Origin: Casuarius casuarius
Taxonomy: Eukaryota > Chordata > Aves > Casuariiformes > Casuariidae
DNA length: 64,000 nucleotides
Assembly: GCA_003342895.1 (NCBI GenBank)
Contig: PTFA01000547.1
Location: forward strand, 1 to 64,000
Direction: 5' to 3'
Shown here: positions 63,122 through 64,000 of the stretch, in pieces
Numbering within the stretch: position 1 is the first letter of the stretch
How the letters are laid out: every line of letters starts with the position of its first letter
Program-made: the position numbers and the translations under genes
The notes under the pieces: generated by a model
What the model saw: the letters and a program-made list of their open reading frames with translations, nothing else
Database searches by the model: none
Told to the model about the DNA's origin: nothing

Positions 63122-63790
63122 CCTAGGATAATGGAAAATTCAATTTGGAAGGGACTGCAGAAGGTCTCCAGCCCAACCTCTTGCCCAAAGCAGGGTTAGA
63201 CCAGGTTGCTCAGGGCTGTACCCGTTTGGGGCCTGAAAACCTCCAGGGAGGGAGGCAATACAACCTGCTCCACTGCTGCTTGGGGGGAAAAGTTTCTCTG
63301 GATGTCACACTCTCTCACTTCCCCCTTTGACAGCTGTCCTGGCCCTGCTGCAATGTGAGCTGTGCCAAGCCCGGTGGTGTCTCCCCATCAGGCATCATCT
63401 ACCCTTGATAAATCCACGTGGGCTGTTCCCAGTCACCACCTTCTCCTTCATGTGTCCTGAAATGTGCTCCAAGGTGACTTGCTCATGATTTCCGCCACAG
63501 ACTGAAGTGAGGCTAACGAGCCTGTAGTTCCCTAGACTCTCCTTTTGCCCCTTTTCTGAAGATGGATGCAATATTTGCCTTTCCCCAGTCATGGGGGACC
63601 TCCTTGAATCTCTGCAACCTTTCAAAGGTGATAGAGAGTGGCCTTGCAAGTTCTGCCAGATTAAAACCTGACTTCTGGAACACAGGCAGTATAGATGACT
63701 TCTGCATAGTCACTAACCACTCAGCACCAAAAAAAAGATGTAAAAATGGTATCTCAACCAGAATAACTAATTGTTCATTTCCAGTACTCA
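63122..63790 (-). mobile_element. CR1 LINE fragment: reverse-transcriptase part joined to 3' end
   Basis: On the minus strand, from 63790 to 63395, two overlapping frames carry decayed CR1 ORF2 reverse-transcriptase motifs: ARPLSITFERL, EVPHDWGKANIASIFRKG, then after a frame change NYRLVSLTSVCGG and SPRGFIKGR. From about 63300 to 63125 the 3' end follows, with GCCTCCCTCCCTGGAGGTTT, AGCAACCTGGTCTA and GTCCCTTCCAA. The order is right for one element, but most of the sequence between the reverse transcriptase and the 3' end is missing. The copy is dead (frameshift and internal loss). Confidence 0.85.
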
Positions 63791-64000
63791 TTCACTTTAT
63801 TTGTTTTGATTTGAAACATTTGTCTTCTTTTATTATTGTCTTGTTTCTGTGGTATGTAAGAACCTGAATTCCAATTTGAAACATTTTCAGAAATTTAATT
63901 ATTGTATCCCCTCTGAAAGTTCTAGAAACTTTATACCACATTGGACAGCAAGATGTCCCAAGGTATAAGTTAGATCAAAATCCAAAATACAGAAAATCCA
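63791..64000. other. Right edge of the window, nothing seen
   Basis: AT-rich sequence without recognisable features. Confidence 0.6.

Noticed and set aside
1..64000. Search for CRISPR arrays, operons, ribosome-binding sites or other prokaryotic features
   Set aside because: The window is vertebrate DNA with spliced genes; no regularly spaced repeats or prokaryotic gene organisation were seen.
33308..64000. Search for a second protein-coding gene such as an APBA1 neighbour (PTAR1, ENTREP1/FAM189A2, MAMDC2)
   Set aside because: No frame in this region gave residues I could link to these or other proteins; short exons could be missed by eye, so absence is not proven.

Overview
This is vertebrate genomic DNA, most probably from a bird. 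It has one spliced gene with small exons in large AT-rich introns, CR1-type retrotransposon fragments (the usual LINE of birds and reptiles), few other repeats, one short assembly gap and one single N. The recognised gene is APBA1 (X11-alpha / Mint-1), a neuronal scaffold that links the amyloid precursor protein, Munc18 and the CASK/LIN-7 complex. It lies on the minus strand. The species cannot be fixed from the sequence. Placement on the avian Z chromosome is expected from general knowledge but is not visible here.

Layout, in the direction of the gene (right to left). From 64000 to about 32930 is 5' sequence: intron 1 and/or upstream DNA. I see no recognisable coding gene there. It holds a short, strong CpG-rich island (43.5-43.8 kb) with a plausible minus-strand splice donor, a weaker GC-rich patch (40.2-40.4 kb), and CR1 or other diverged repeats near 46.7, 48.0, 57.3, 62.3 and 63.1-63.8 kb. 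The large first coding exon (31730-32928) carries the start codon, the acidic N-terminus, the Munc18-interacting region and the CASK-binding region. Eight smaller coding exons follow: 19995-20093, 16399-16438, 13273-13418, 8019-8051, 6819-6905, 6057-6242, 2052-2231 and 1019-1231. They encode the linker, the PTB domain and the first PDZ domain. All nine keep the reading frame and sum to 2130 coding bases (710 codons). The end of the gene (second PDZ domain and C-terminus, about 110 residues in the human protein) lies to the left of the window.

The exons were found by reading the minus strand against remembered APBA1 protein features and placing GT/AG splice sites; every boundary closes in frame. 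The most interesting points are: a 33-base microexon inside the PTB region with a weak donor and a TGC next to its acceptor; a four-codon upstream ORF just before the start codon; a fast-changing linker exon; a CpG island that could be an untranslated first exon; and an unexplained coding-like segment at 8540-8767 that I cannot assign. I found no sign of a new multi-gene system: this is mostly ordinary intronic and flanking DNA around a conserved neuronal gene.
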